Assembly (NCBI GenBank): GCA_031553885.1
Contig: JAVBKV010000060.1
Span: 35,634-99,633, forward strand
DNA length: 64,000 bases
Reading direction: 5' to 3'
Source of the DNA: JAVBKV01 sp031553885
GTDB taxonomy: Bacteria > Bacteroidota > Bacteroidia > Bacteroidales > Azobacteroidaceae
Shown: positions 1-7,866 of the stretch, in pieces
Numbering within the stretch: the first letter of the stretch is position 1
Layout of the letters: each line of letters starts with the position of its first letter
Position numbers and translations under genes: made by a program
The notes under the pieces: generated by a model
Told to the model about the DNA's origin: nothing
Seen by the model: the letters and a program-made list of their open reading frames with translations, nothing else
Database searches by the model: none

Positions 1-138
1 AAAGCAGGTGAAGAAGTTGAATTCCCGTTGGATGCTCCATCTGTACGCTACATCCGGTTCAAGCAATTGAAGAGCTGGACAGGAACCGATGGGTTGACAT
101 TGGCCGAGTTAACATTCTGGGGAAGCCCCGTTAAATAG
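1..138 (+). CDS. C-terminal end of a discoidin-like (F5/8 type C) PUL lipoprotein, partial
   Basis: The window opens inside a reading frame; 45 codons remain before TAG at 136-138. The residues include RYIRFKQLKSW followed by TLAELTFWG, the typical last strands of a galactose-binding-like F5/8 type C (discoidin) domain. In Bacteroidales PULs this fold closes the DUF4959/DUF5000-type surface lipoproteins encoded after SusC and SusD. The next gene starts 25 bp later on the same strand and ends in the same type of domain, so the two are probably co-transcribed. The start, signal peptide and remaining domains lie outside the window. The family is inferred from the short tail and from context. Confidence 0.7.
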   Translation, partial: KAGEEVEFPLDAPSVRYIRFKQLKSWTGTDGLTLAELTFWGSPVK

Positions 139-163
139 TATTAACGCATAACATGAAGAATAT

Positions 164-1315
164 ATGAAAAAGATATTATATTTATTCTGTCTGGGCTTAT
201 TGGTCTGGAGTTGTGAAAAAATGAACGATACGCATGACGAATACCTGAAAAACGGGGAAATCGTGTATGTTGGAAAAGTCGATTCTGTAATTGTTTACCC
301 CGGTAGCGAACGTATCGTTTTTGATTACTGGATCGGTGATCCGAGGGTAAAGACCTTGAAAATGTATTGGGCGAACAAAAAAGATTCATTGACGATCAAT
401 GTTCCTGAACATGAGCCGGAAATTCCGTTCACCATTCAAATCGGTAAAAATGATAAAACAATTACTGAAAATACATTTACTTTTGAATGGGTAACCTGGG
501 ATGATAAAGGAAACCGTTCCATTGTTTTCGAAAAAACAGCTACTGTTTACGGGCCCCGTTACAACGAGCGTCTGAATAACCGGGTTATTTCCAGTGTTAT
601 AGCAGTAGGTGATTCGATAACGCTTAACTGGTCGGCTTCTTTGAATAGTCAGGAAATTGGATTGGAAATGTCTTACACCAATACATCCGGACAAAAAGTG
701 GTTGAAACGATTGATAGTGAAGACATCATTGTAAGAACGGAAGTTTCCGGTGTAATTAAAGAATCTTACGTGATGAAGCTCCGAAAGGTTGATTTGGCTC
801 AGGCAGTCTCTTACCGGACTGTTTACCTGCCTGAACCTACGGCCATCGATCAGTTCTATGCTAAAAAACAGAATATTGAACTTCCTCCGGTGAATGTGGC
901 ATTAAATAAAACCGCAACACAGAGTGATTTTATTAATTCCGGAGGTGTGGATCTGGTTGGTAATCTGCTTTTAGATGGTATTACGAGCGGAAACACCAGC
1001 CGCTGGGTAACGGATGATTCTCACAAGGAACACTGGGTGATCATTGATTTGAAAGGTGAATATGCCGTTAATGGCGTTAAAATGTGGCGTGATGTTAGTA
1101 GTAATGCAGCTCAGTTGCAACCGCAGTTCAAAGTACAGGCTGATGTTGGTGGCAATTGGGTGGACCTGGTGTCTGAAACGAATTACACGTCTGCCATATA
1201 CGATAAGCAATTTACAGCCACAGTCACATCTAAAATAAGATATTACGTACCTGCTTATACTAATAACCGGGTTCGGATGTTTGAGCTGGCCGTTTATGGC
1301 AAACCTGCAGATTAA
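164..1315 (+). CDS. DUF4998 domain lipoprotein with C-terminal discoidin domain
   Basis: 383 residues. The N-terminus MKKILYLFCLGLLVWSC is a lipoprotein signal with the lipidated cysteine at about residue 17, so the protein is expected in the outer membrane. Residues 20-225 resemble DUF4998, a family found next to SusC/SusD pairs. Residues 245-380 form an F5/8 type C domain (NVALNKTATQS, then HWVIIDLKGEYAVNGVKMW, ending RMFELAVYG), which in this family binds glycans. It lies between a partial discoidin protein and a secreted FAD oxidoreductase and looks like the tail of a PUL whose SusC/SusD lie upstream of the window. Its substrate cannot be told. Confidence 0.8.
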   Translation: MKKILYLFCLGLLVWSCEKMNDTHDEYLKNGEIVYVGKVDSVIVYPGSERIVFDYWIGDPRVKTLKMYWANKKDSLTINVPEHEPEIPFTIQIGKNDKTITENTFTFEWVTWDDKGNRSIVFEKTATVYGPRYNERLNNRVISSVIAVGDSITLNWSASLNSQEIGLEMSYTNTSGQKVVETIDSEDIIVRTEVSGVIKESYVMKLRKVDLAQAVSYRTVYLPEPTAIDQFYAKKQNIELPPVNVALNKTATQSDFINSGGVDLVGNLLLDGITSGNTSRWVTDDSHKEHWVIIDLKGEYAVNGVKMWRDVSSNAAQLQPQFKVQADVGGNWVDLVSETNYTSAIYDKQFTATVTSKIRYYVPAYTNNRVRMFELAVYGKPAD

Positions 1316-1418
1316 TTGATTCTGATAAACCCGTCCGGTCCGTTTTATTGAACCGGGCGGGTTCATTTCTAAAGCTTCCTGCTTAAAAAAACGTATAATT
1401 TATAATTCATAAAAAACT

Positions 1419-3299
1419 ATGCATTTATTAAAGTCCAAATTACTTCTTACCTTTTTGTTGGTGTCTTCGGTATTTTCATTATCAGCCGGTAAATCTGCCG
1501 AGCTGTTTGTGGAAACCGAAAACTTCTCCGATAAGGGTGGATGGGTGGTTGATCAACAGTTTGCGGATTTGATGGGATCTTCTTACCTGATGGCACACGG
1601 CATGGGTCAACCGGTGACCGATGCTTCCACAACAGTGAAGTTTCCCCAAACGGGTACTTACCGGATGTTTGTCCGTACTTACAACTGGACAGCACCCTGG
1701 TATACCGGGAAAGGTCCTGGAAAGTTTGAAGTGACGATCGGTGGAAAAACCGTTCAGAATGTGTTTGGTGATACTGGTACAACCTGGATGTGGCAGGATG
1801 GAGGAACGATTGAAATTAATGAAAAAGAAGTGCAGATCCGTCTGCATGACCTGACTGGTTTTAACGGTCGTTGTGATGCGTTGTATTTTACGCAGGATAA
1901 CCAATTTACTCCTCCTTCGGACCCGGATAAGCTGACTGCATTCCGAAATAAGCTGACGGGAATCAAAGCCAAGAAGGCCGGTAAATATGATCTGGTTGTT
2001 GTCGGAGGCGGTGTTGCCGGGATGTGTGCGGCGGTAACCGCAGCTCGCTTAGGCTTGAAAGTAGCTATAATTCATGATCGTCCGATCTGGGGAGGAAATA
2101 ACAGCTCGGAAGTCCGGGTTCACCTGGGAGGCCGTATCGCTTTACAACCGTATCCGGAATTGGGTGGGGTTGTTAAGGAAATGAGTCCGCTAAAAGGTGG
2201 AAATGCTCAGCCTGCCAGTTTTTACGAAGACGGAAAAAAGACAAACCTCATGGATGGAGAACCCAATATTGCCCAATTCATGAACTACAGGGCATTTGCC
2301 GTTGATATGAAAGGCAGGGAAATTAAATCCGTAAAGGCTAAACACATTGAAACCGGTAAGGAATTGATTTTTACGGCACCTGTATTTGCCGATTGTACCG
2401 GAGACGGAACAATTGGCTTTCTGGCCGGAGCGGATTGGGCCATGGGCCGGGAATCCAAAGCAGAGTATGGCGAATCAACAGCTCCTGACCAGGCCGATAA
2501 AATGACCATGGGTAGTTCGGTACAGTGGTATTCGGAAGATGTAAAAACTCCGGTTGAGTTTCCTGTATTCAAATATGGTGTTGATTTTAATGAGACCAAT
2601 GTTCAGAAAGTAACCATGGGTGAATGGACCTGGGAAACCGGGATGAATTTCAACCAGATCTCTGAGTTCGAGCGTATCCGTGATTATGGATTGATGGTGG
2701 TGTATTCCAATTGGTCATTCCAGAAAAATGGATACAGCGATAAAGCAAAGTATGCCACCCGTAAATTGGGTTGGGTTGCTTATGTTTCCGGAAAAAGAGA
2801 ATCCCGTCGCTTGTTAGGTGATTTTGTTCTCAAAGAACAGGATATTACTAATTTTGTGGATTATCCGGATGCAACGGCTTGTACTTCCTGGAGTATCGAC
2901 TTGCATTATCCCGATCCGAAGAATACGGAACAATTTCCCGGAAGTGAATTTAAATCGATAGCCAAGCATAAAACGGTTTACCCTTACCCCATTCCTTACC
3001 GTTGTTTTTATTCCCGCAATGTGGATAATTTATTCATGGCCGGACGTAATATCAGTGTTACTCACGTAGCACTGGGAACCGTCAGGGTGATGCGTACTAC
3101 CGGGATGATGGGAGAAGTAGTCGGTATGGCTGCTGCTTTGTGTAAGCAAAATAAAACCAAACCCAGGGGTGTGTATGAAAAGTACCTGGAAGATCTTAAG
3201 ATACTGATGAAAAAAGGTATCGGTAAAGACGGTGCTGCCGGTTATCCGGATTATAACCTGGGAGGAACGTTGATGAAAGACGGAAAAATAAGACCATAA
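1419..3299 (+). CDS. secreted FAD-dependent oxidoreductase with N-terminal carbohydrate-binding-like region
   Basis: 626 residues. Residues 1-24 are a Sec signal peptide (hydrophobic LLLTFLLVSSVFSLSAG). Residues 28-155 form a beta-rich module (ETENFSDKGGW, TYRMFVRTYNW, RCDALYF) like those in carbohydrate-binding proteins. A Rossmann dinucleotide motif VVGGGVAGM begins at residue 195, followed by WGGNNSSEVRVHLGG and a late GRNISVTHVALGT segment, as in the FAD_oxidored family (PF12831). Proteins of this design are often annotated as putative xanthan lyases in Bacteroidota, but the Rossmann fold argues for a redox enzyme, perhaps one that oxidises a sugar in the periplasm. It follows the DUF4998 gene by 103 bp and probably belongs to the same PUL. 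Confidence 0.8.
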   Translation: MHLLKSKLLLTFLLVSSVFSLSAGKSAELFVETENFSDKGGWVVDQQFADLMGSSYLMAHGMGQPVTDASTTVKFPQTGTYRMFVRTYNWTAPWYTGKGPGKFEVTIGGKTVQNVFGDTGTTWMWQDGGTIEINEKEVQIRLHDLTGFNGRCDALYFTQDNQFTPPSDPDKLTAFRNKLTGIKAKKAGKYDLVVVGGGVAGMCAAVTAARLGLKVAIIHDRPIWGGNNSSEVRVHLGGRIALQPYPELGGVVKEMSPLKGGNAQPASFYEDGKKTNLMDGEPNIAQFMNYRAFAVDMKGREIKSVKAKHIETGKELIFTAPVFADCTGDGTIGFLAGADWAMGRESKAEYGESTAPDQADKMTMGSSVQWYSEDVKTPVEFPVFKYGVDFNETNVQKVTMGEWTWETGMNFNQISEFERIRDYGLMVVYSNWSFQKNGYSDKAKYATRKLGWVAYVSGKRESRRLLGDFVLKEQDITNFVDYPDATACTSWSIDLHYPDPKNTEQFPGSEFKSIAKHKTVYPYPIPYRCFYSRNVDNLFMAGRNISVTHVALGTVRVMRTTGMMGEVVGMAAALCKQNKTKPRGVYEKYLEDLKILMKKGIGKDGAAGYPDYNLGGTLMKDGKIRP

Positions 3300-3593
3300 T
3301 AAGGTCTCATTTACTATAATTTGTCCGTAAAGCAAGTTTGTTAGTCCAGCTTGTTTTGCGGGCAACTTGTTTTTAGGATGCCAATATAAAAAAACGGAAT
3401 CGATTTTCAATAATTTGCATCGAATCACGTTTAAACAAACAGGTTGCCTTGAAATCAATATTTTATGGCAGATCAGCTTATAAAAAATGAAATGAATATT
3501 GGCTCCGCCGAACGTTGTTTCAAATTTAATCCCTTCGGGATACAATTAGGATAAACATCCGATAATCATTGAATCCAATAAATAATAAGAAAA
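3300..3593. other. intergenic region with REP-like hairpin and repeat fragment
   Basis: No gene is supported here. At 3323-3365 an imperfect hairpin pairs CCGTAAAGCAAG with CTTGTTTTGCGGG. At 3520-3542 there are 23 bases, centred on AATTTAATCCCTTCGGG, identical to 6194-6216 inside the larger repeat at 6.0-6.2 kb. Both look like decayed copies of one dispersed intergenic repeat family. The promoter of the following gldB-like gene is not obvious. Confidence 0.55.
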
Positions 3594-4577
3594 ATGACTC
3601 GACAGATAGGTGTTTTATTAATGTTTGCTCTGGTTAGCTTTGCTTGCTCCGGGCGAAAGGCTTATGGTGAAGAAAATCCGGGAATGAAAATCAACCGGGT
3701 CGATCAGGTATTGTATAAGTGCTTGACTCAGAATCTTCCGGATGATTCCTTGCAAAATTTTAAACCTTTTCTGGATGTATTGGGTAAAGAAATTATATTC
3801 ATCGGTTCTACGGACTCGATCGGTTATTATGATCGGTTACGGACTTATTTTTCTGATCCGACCCTGATGGGGTTGTATCGGGACGAGCAACAGCAATTCT
3901 CAGATATTTCGTTAACGGAAAAAGAACTGGATGCCGGTTTTTCCGTTTTACTGGACGCTTTCCCGCAATTGAAACGCCCTGAGCTTTATATGCATGTCTC
4001 GGGATTGAACCAAAGCGTAATTGTTACGGATGATCTGTTGTCGCTTTCTGCAGATAAATACCTGGGGAAAGATTATCCGTTGTACCAGGATCATTTTTAT
4101 GATTATCAGCTCCAGCAGATGACTCCGGATCGGATTGTTCCCGATTATTTACTGGGATTTATGCTGGCTAATTTTTCTTTCAAAGGAAATGAGGATGTGT
4201 TATTGGATAAAATGCTGCACGAAGGAAGGATCCGCTACATTCTATCTCGTTTGATTCCGGAACGGCAGATCTGGGAATATGTAGGATACACTAAAGACCA
4301 ATACCTGTGGTGCAGCGATAACCAATCGCGTATCTGGAAATCCATTCTGGAACAACAGCATTTATATACTCCGGATTATTTGATTACGGCTCAATACCTG
4401 AAAGATGCACCTTCTACGACCTTTTTGCCAAAGGAATCTCCGGGAAGAGTGGGCGTGTGGTTGGGATATCAGATTATTATTGCTTATATGAAACAACACC
4501 CGGATACAAGCCTCTCCGAATTGATGAATTTGACTGACTATCAAGAGATGTTAAAGCAATCGAAATATAAACCGTGA
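3594..4577 (+). CDS. GldB-like lipoprotein
   Basis: 327 residues. The signal MTRQIGVLLMFALVSFACSG places a lipidated cysteine at about residue 18. The body matches GldB, a lipoprotein first linked to gliding motility and type IX secretion in Flavobacterium: a conserved region LSADKYLGKDYPLY is followed by MTPDRIVPDYLLGFMLANF, and a C-terminal GRVGVWLGYQIIIAYM. Most Bacteroidales that keep this gene do not glide, so its role here is unknown; a link to envelope assembly is inference only. It converges on metK across a heptamer-repeat hairpin. Confidence 0.75.
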   Translation: MTRQIGVLLMFALVSFACSGRKAYGEENPGMKINRVDQVLYKCLTQNLPDDSLQNFKPFLDVLGKEIIFIGSTDSIGYYDRLRTYFSDPTLMGLYRDEQQQFSDISLTEKELDAGFSVLLDAFPQLKRPELYMHVSGLNQSVIVTDDLLSLSADKYLGKDYPLYQDHFYDYQLQQMTPDRIVPDYLLGFMLANFSFKGNEDVLLDKMLHEGRIRYILSRLIPERQIWEYVGYTKDQYLWCSDNQSRIWKSILEQQHLYTPDYLITAQYLKDAPSTTFLPKESPGRVGVWLGYQIIIAYMKQHPDTSLSELMNLTDYQEMLKQSKYKP

Positions 4578-4672
4578 TGGAGGAGTTAAGAATTAAGAGT
4601 TAAGAGTTAAGAGTTAAGAATGATTTGAAACTAATATCTTCTTAACTCTTAATTCTTAACTCTTAATTATAA
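4578..4672. repeat. heptamer repeat hairpin between convergent gldB-like gene and metK
   Basis: Tandem GTTAAGA and ATTAAGA heptamers at about 4583-4620 are followed by their inverse (TCTTAACTCTTAATTC) at about 4638-4667. The arms can pair over about 30 bases, so the element can act as a bidirectional terminator. The same heptamers occur at 5967-5985, 10718-10751 and 57588-57665. The last bases overlap the end of metK. Confidence 0.75.
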
Positions 4673-5959
4673 AAACGCTCTTTTTATAGCGTCCACATAA
4701 TCCAATTTCTCCCATGTAAAGAGTTCCACTTCCACTTGTAGTGGTTCCGGATTATAACGGGAATTAAAAGATTTTCTGACCACTTCAGGTGTACGGCCCA
4801 TGTGTCCGTAAGCTGCTGTTTCGGCATAGATAGGGTTTCTTAGCTTCAACCGGTTTTCGATGGCTTTCGGGCGCATGTCAAAGATACTTGCAATTTTTTC
4901 AGCAATCTGGCTGTCGCTTAACGCTACATTACTTCTACCGTATGTGTTGACAAAAATATTCATGGGTTCAGCAACACCGATCGCATAGGCAACTTGTACC
5001 AATACCTCATCGGCGACACCTGCTGCTACCAAGTTTTTAGCAATATGTCGTGCAGCATAAGCAGCTGAGCGGTCTACTTTGGAAGGATCTTTTCCGGAGA
5101 AAGCGCCTCCTCCGTGAGCTCCTTTTCCACCGTAAGTGTCCACGATGATTTTTCTTCCGGTCAATCCGGTGTCTCCGTGCGGGCCTCCGATTACAAATTT
5201 ACCGGTCGGGTTGACATGGTATTTGATATGATCCGTGAATAAGACCTGTACATGAGCCGGATATTGTGATTTAACTCTTGGAATCAGTATGTTTATAACA
5301 TCTTCCCTGATTTTAGCCTGCATCGCCAGGTCGGCTGCCAGTTGAGCTTCTTTACTGCTGTTGGCAGGCTGAATAAATTCGTCATGCTGGGTAGAAATTA
5401 CAATGGTATCGATCGCTTCCGGAGTCCCGTCTTCGTTGTATTGGATGGTAACCTGCGATTTTGCATCCGGACGGAGATAAGGCATCCGCTCGATCTCGTT
5501 TTTACGGATATTAGCCAGTTCAATCAGCAGACTGTGAGAAAGATCGAGTGCCAACGGCATGTAGTTAGCTGTTTCATTTGTTGCGTAACCAAACATCATT
5601 CCCTGGTCGCCGGCTCCCTGATTCAACGGATCTTCACGTTCCACGCCCCGGTTGATATCTCCGGACTGTTCATGAATGGCGCTGAAAACCCCGCAGGATT
5701 TGGCTTCAAATTGATATTCGCTTTTAGTATAACCGATTTTTTCGATGACTTTGCGGGCCACTTCGGGAATATCCACATAAGCCTTCGATTTTACTTCTCC
5801 TGCCAGTACTACCTGTCCGGTAGTCACCAGCGTTTCGCAAGCTACTTTAGAGTCCGCGTCATACGCCAGAAACTCGTCAAGCAAAGCATCGGATATCTGA
5901 TCCGCTACTTTATCGGGGTGTCCTTCCGACACCGATTCGGAGGTGAATAAATAACTCAT
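4667..5959 (-). CDS. metK: S-adenosylmethionine synthase
   Basis: 430 residues, the longer form usual in Bacteroidota. It makes S-adenosylmethionine from methionine and ATP in the cytoplasm. The N-terminus MSYLFTSESVSEGHPDKVADQ contains the methionine/ATP-binding signature with the catalytic histidine in GHPDK. Further diagnostic motifs are GAGDQGMMFGYA, GGPHGDTGLTGRKI and GGGAFSGKDPSKVDRSAAY. It stands alone, with converging genes on one side and a 0.5-kb intergenic region on the other. No SAM riboswitch is recognisable in its leader, which carries a short ATTAAGA repeat right before the start codon. Confidence 0.97.
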   Translation of the reverse strand: MSYLFTSESVSEGHPDKVADQISDALLDEFLAYDADSKVACETLVTTGQVVLAGEVKSKAYVDIPEVARKVIEKIGYTKSEYQFEAKSCGVFSAIHEQSGDINRGVEREDPLNQGAGDQGMMFGYATNETANYMPLALDLSHSLLIELANIRKNEIERMPYLRPDAKSQVTIQYNEDGTPEAIDTIVISTQHDEFIQPANSSKEAQLAADLAMQAKIREDVINILIPRVKSQYPAHVQVLFTDHIKYHVNPTGKFVIGGPHGDTGLTGRKIIVDTYGGKGAHGGGAFSGKDPSKVDRSAAYAARHIAKNLVAAGVADEVLVQVAYAIGVAEPMNIFVNTYGRSNVALSDSQIAEKIASIFDMRPKAIENRLKLRNPIYAETAAYGHMGRTPEVVRKSFNSRYNPEPLQVEVELFTWEKLDYVDAIKRAFL

Positions 5960-6023
5960 AGAAAAATTAAGAATTAAGAATTAAACTTAAAAATATAAAT
6001 ATCGGATATTGTACCCACAGCAT

Positions 6024-6216
6024 GTCCGCGAAGCGGGCAAATTTGAATAACCGCGGGTGTAACCCGTGGACAAAGGCTATGTTACACTACTTCCCGTCCC
6101 CGATAAGGGGGCGAATAGTTCTTGTATTGTTCGCCCGCTTCGCGGACGGTGTAGTAGAGCGATTGGCTTTCCACGGGTTACACCCGCGGTTATTCAAATT
6201 TAATCCCTTCGGGATA
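6024..6216. repeat. REP/BIME-like multi-hairpin intergenic repeat
   Basis: Two nested perfect inverted repeats are visible. The first pairs GTCCGCGAAGCGGGC (6024-6038) with GCCCGCTTCGCGGAC (6133-6147). The second pairs 31 bases at 6040-6070 (core CCGCGGGTGTAACCCGTGGA) with 6170-6200. The two are interlocked, not nested inside one another. The right end continues into AATTTAATCCCTTCGGG, also found at 3520-3542. The GC content is much higher than in the surrounding spacer. This design fits REP-type elements mobilised by a RAYT transposase encoded elsewhere; no transposase is present in the window. Confidence 0.75.
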
Positions 6217-6432
6217 CTCTTAGTCTAAATATCCGGATCATAAAAAATACATACATCTAAAAAGGAACAGGAGGTGTATGGAGTACAGATTACAGAAAAG
6301 AGAGAAGCGTTTTTAGCATTTTTTTCTGTGGTTGCAAGCATACAAATCCATCCACTTTTCAAATATGCTGCAAAGTTATAAATAAATTGTGAATGAGAAG
6401 TGAATAAAACGGGAATTTTATTTGTGTTAACA

Positions 6433-6462
6433 TTTAAATATGTAATTTTAATCGTAACTTTG
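6433..6462 (+). promoter_or_regulatory. putative promoter of DUF6807 gene
   Basis: TAACTTTG at 6455-6462 fits the Bacteroidota -7 consensus TAnnTTTG exactly. A weak -33 (TTTA, 6433-6436) lies 18 bases upstream. The start codon follows at 6491. Confidence 0.5.
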
Positions 6463-6490
6463 ACGGAATACCGGAAAATTAGTTGTAGAA

Positions 6491-7753
6491 ATGAAAAAAA
6501 TACTGATTATGAGACCATCTTTTGTTTTACTCTTCCTTTTTTTCAACCTGTGCCTTTTTTCTAAGACTTCCGTGAAACTTATTGTTGATAGCGGTGATTT
6601 TTTAAGGAAAAATACGTTTGTATGTGTAAATATTGCACATACAAAATTGGACAAAGCAAACAATATTTGCCTGTATGAGTTGGTAAATGGAAAAAAGATC
6701 CCGGTTCCTTGTCAGTCGGAAATTTCTAAAGGTATTAATACAATTTCCTGGATTTTGTCAGGAGTAACGCGTCCCCGCGTTCAACGTACGTTTATTGCTG
6801 AAGAAGGCCGTGGGCAGGTACCGGATACACCGATGCAATTAACAGATAAAAATGGAGAAATTTGCCTGCTTTCCGGTGCAACTCCTTTGTTACAATATAA
6901 TTATAAAACCCTGGATCCTCCAGCGGGTGTTGATACGATTTTCCGAAGGAGCGGGTATATTCATCCGGTCTGGTCGCCGGCCGGGAATGTATTGACCAAC
7001 CTTCAGCCTGAGGATCATCATCATCATTATGGAATTTGGAATCCCTGGGCGAATCTGGAATACGAAGGAGCCAGTTATGATTTATGGAATCTGATAAAAA
7101 GGCAGGGAACGGTGAAATTCAAACAAGTACTCGACAAATACCAAGGACCGGTTTTCTCCGGTTTTTCTGCTCTTCACGGACATGTTATTTTCAGGGATCA
7201 GTCTGAGAAGGAAGTAATGGATGAGGTTTGCGAAGTCAAAGCCTGGAAAAATACAGATCCGGCAGATTCTTCTTTTTGCTGGGATTTCCGGTCGACCTTG
7301 CAACCGGTTACCGCTCTACCGGTTATTTTGAAACTCTATCGTTACGGAGGTCTTACTCTTCGTGGAACAGGTGACTGGACGAAGGACAATTGTGTTATCT
7401 TTTCTTCGGAAGGCAGGGTACGGTCTGAGATCGATGAAACCCGTGCTCGCTGGATTTATGTCACAGGCGAATGTCCGAAAGGAAAAGCGGGAATGCTGAT
7501 GATGACTTCTCCCGGTAATCGTAATTACCCTGAACCGTTGCGCATCTGGGATGAAAAGCAGAATGGCGGCCGGGGAGATGTGTTTATTAATTTTTCCCCT
7601 AATAAAAATATGGAGTGGACTTTAAAGCCCGGGCAGAAATATGAACTGAATTACCGGATAATCGTATATGACGGAGAAATGAATCCCGAAAAGGCTGAAC
7701 AGTTGTGGCGGGATTTTGCATATCCCGTGGAAGTTGAGATTTTACCGGAATAA
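6491..7753 (+). CDS. secreted DUF6807 family protein (formerly PmoA-like)
   Basis: 420 residues with a signal peptide (RPSFVLLFLFFNLCLFSKT, about residues 8-26). The central motif PEDHHHHYGIWNPW has four histidines at about 176-179, a hallmark of the family once called methane oxygenase PmoA and now DUF6807. Members are common near carbohydrate-degradation genes in Bacteroidota and Planctomycetes; the reaction is not established and the name PmoA is misleading. The histidine cluster suggests a metal site, which is inference. It has its own promoter and is followed 113 bp later by pstS, so it is probably monocistronic. Confidence 0.75.
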   Translation: MKKILIMRPSFVLLFLFFNLCLFSKTSVKLIVDSGDFLRKNTFVCVNIAHTKLDKANNICLYELVNGKKIPVPCQSEISKGINTISWILSGVTRPRVQRTFIAEEGRGQVPDTPMQLTDKNGEICLLSGATPLLQYNYKTLDPPAGVDTIFRRSGYIHPVWSPAGNVLTNLQPEDHHHHYGIWNPWANLEYEGASYDLWNLIKRQGTVKFKQVLDKYQGPVFSGFSALHGHVIFRDQSEKEVMDEVCEVKAWKNTDPADSSFCWDFRSTLQPVTALPVILKLYRYGGLTLRGTGDWTKDNCVIFSSEGRVRSEIDETRARWIYVTGECPKGKAGMLMMTSPGNRNYPEPLRIWDEKQNGGRGDVFINFSPNKNMEWTLKPGQKYELNYRIIVYDGEMNPEKAEQLWRDFAYPVEVEILPE

Positions 7754-7781
7754 TTGAACGAATGATCAGGAACTTTTTTGT

Positions 7782-7838
7782 CTTAACCAAAACGTAACAT
7801 TCTCGTAACTTTATCATCTCAATATTGTTCTAATATTG
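7782..7838 (+). promoter_or_regulatory. pho-box-like triple direct repeat and promoter of the pst operon
   Basis: Three heptamers, CTTAACC (7782-7788), CGTAACA (7793-7799) and CGTAACT (7804-7810), are spaced exactly 11 bases apart by 4-base gaps. This is the geometry of PhoB/OmpR-family binding sites. A near-consensus -7 element TAATATTG lies at 7831-7838, which would place the repeats over the -33 region, as expected for PhoB-type activation. The response regulator encoded at 12236 is the natural candidate ligand. Confidence 0.6.
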
Positions 7839-7866
7839 TATCGTCAAATATTAAAATAAAGTTACG

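Larger units (their letters stand above)
5960..6490. other. 531-bp intergenic region upstream of metK
   Basis: Divergent spacer between metK (minus) and the DUF6807 gene (plus). It holds ATTAAGA heptamers at 5967-5985, the multi-hairpin repeat at 6024-6216, and a promoter-like element for the plus-strand gene at 6455-6462. The 68-codon open frame at 6022-6228 lies entirely within the repeat and is not a believable gene. The rest is AT-rich without further structure. Confidence 0.6.

Noticed and set aside
3030..3545. 171-codon minus-strand frame across the FAD gene end and the spacer
   Set aside because: Overlaps a good gene and repeat sequence; no recognisable domain.
5342..5950. 202-codon open frame antisense to metK
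   Set aside because: Shadow of a highly conserved enzyme gene on the other strand; no family likeness, no promoter.
5960..6022. SAM riboswitch before metK
   Set aside because: The leader is short, AT-rich and filled with ATTAAGA repeats; no conserved riboswitch core could be seen.
6022..6228. 68-codon open frame in the metK upstream region
   Set aside because: It is made entirely of the REP-like inverted repeat; a translation from repeat arms is not evidence for a gene.
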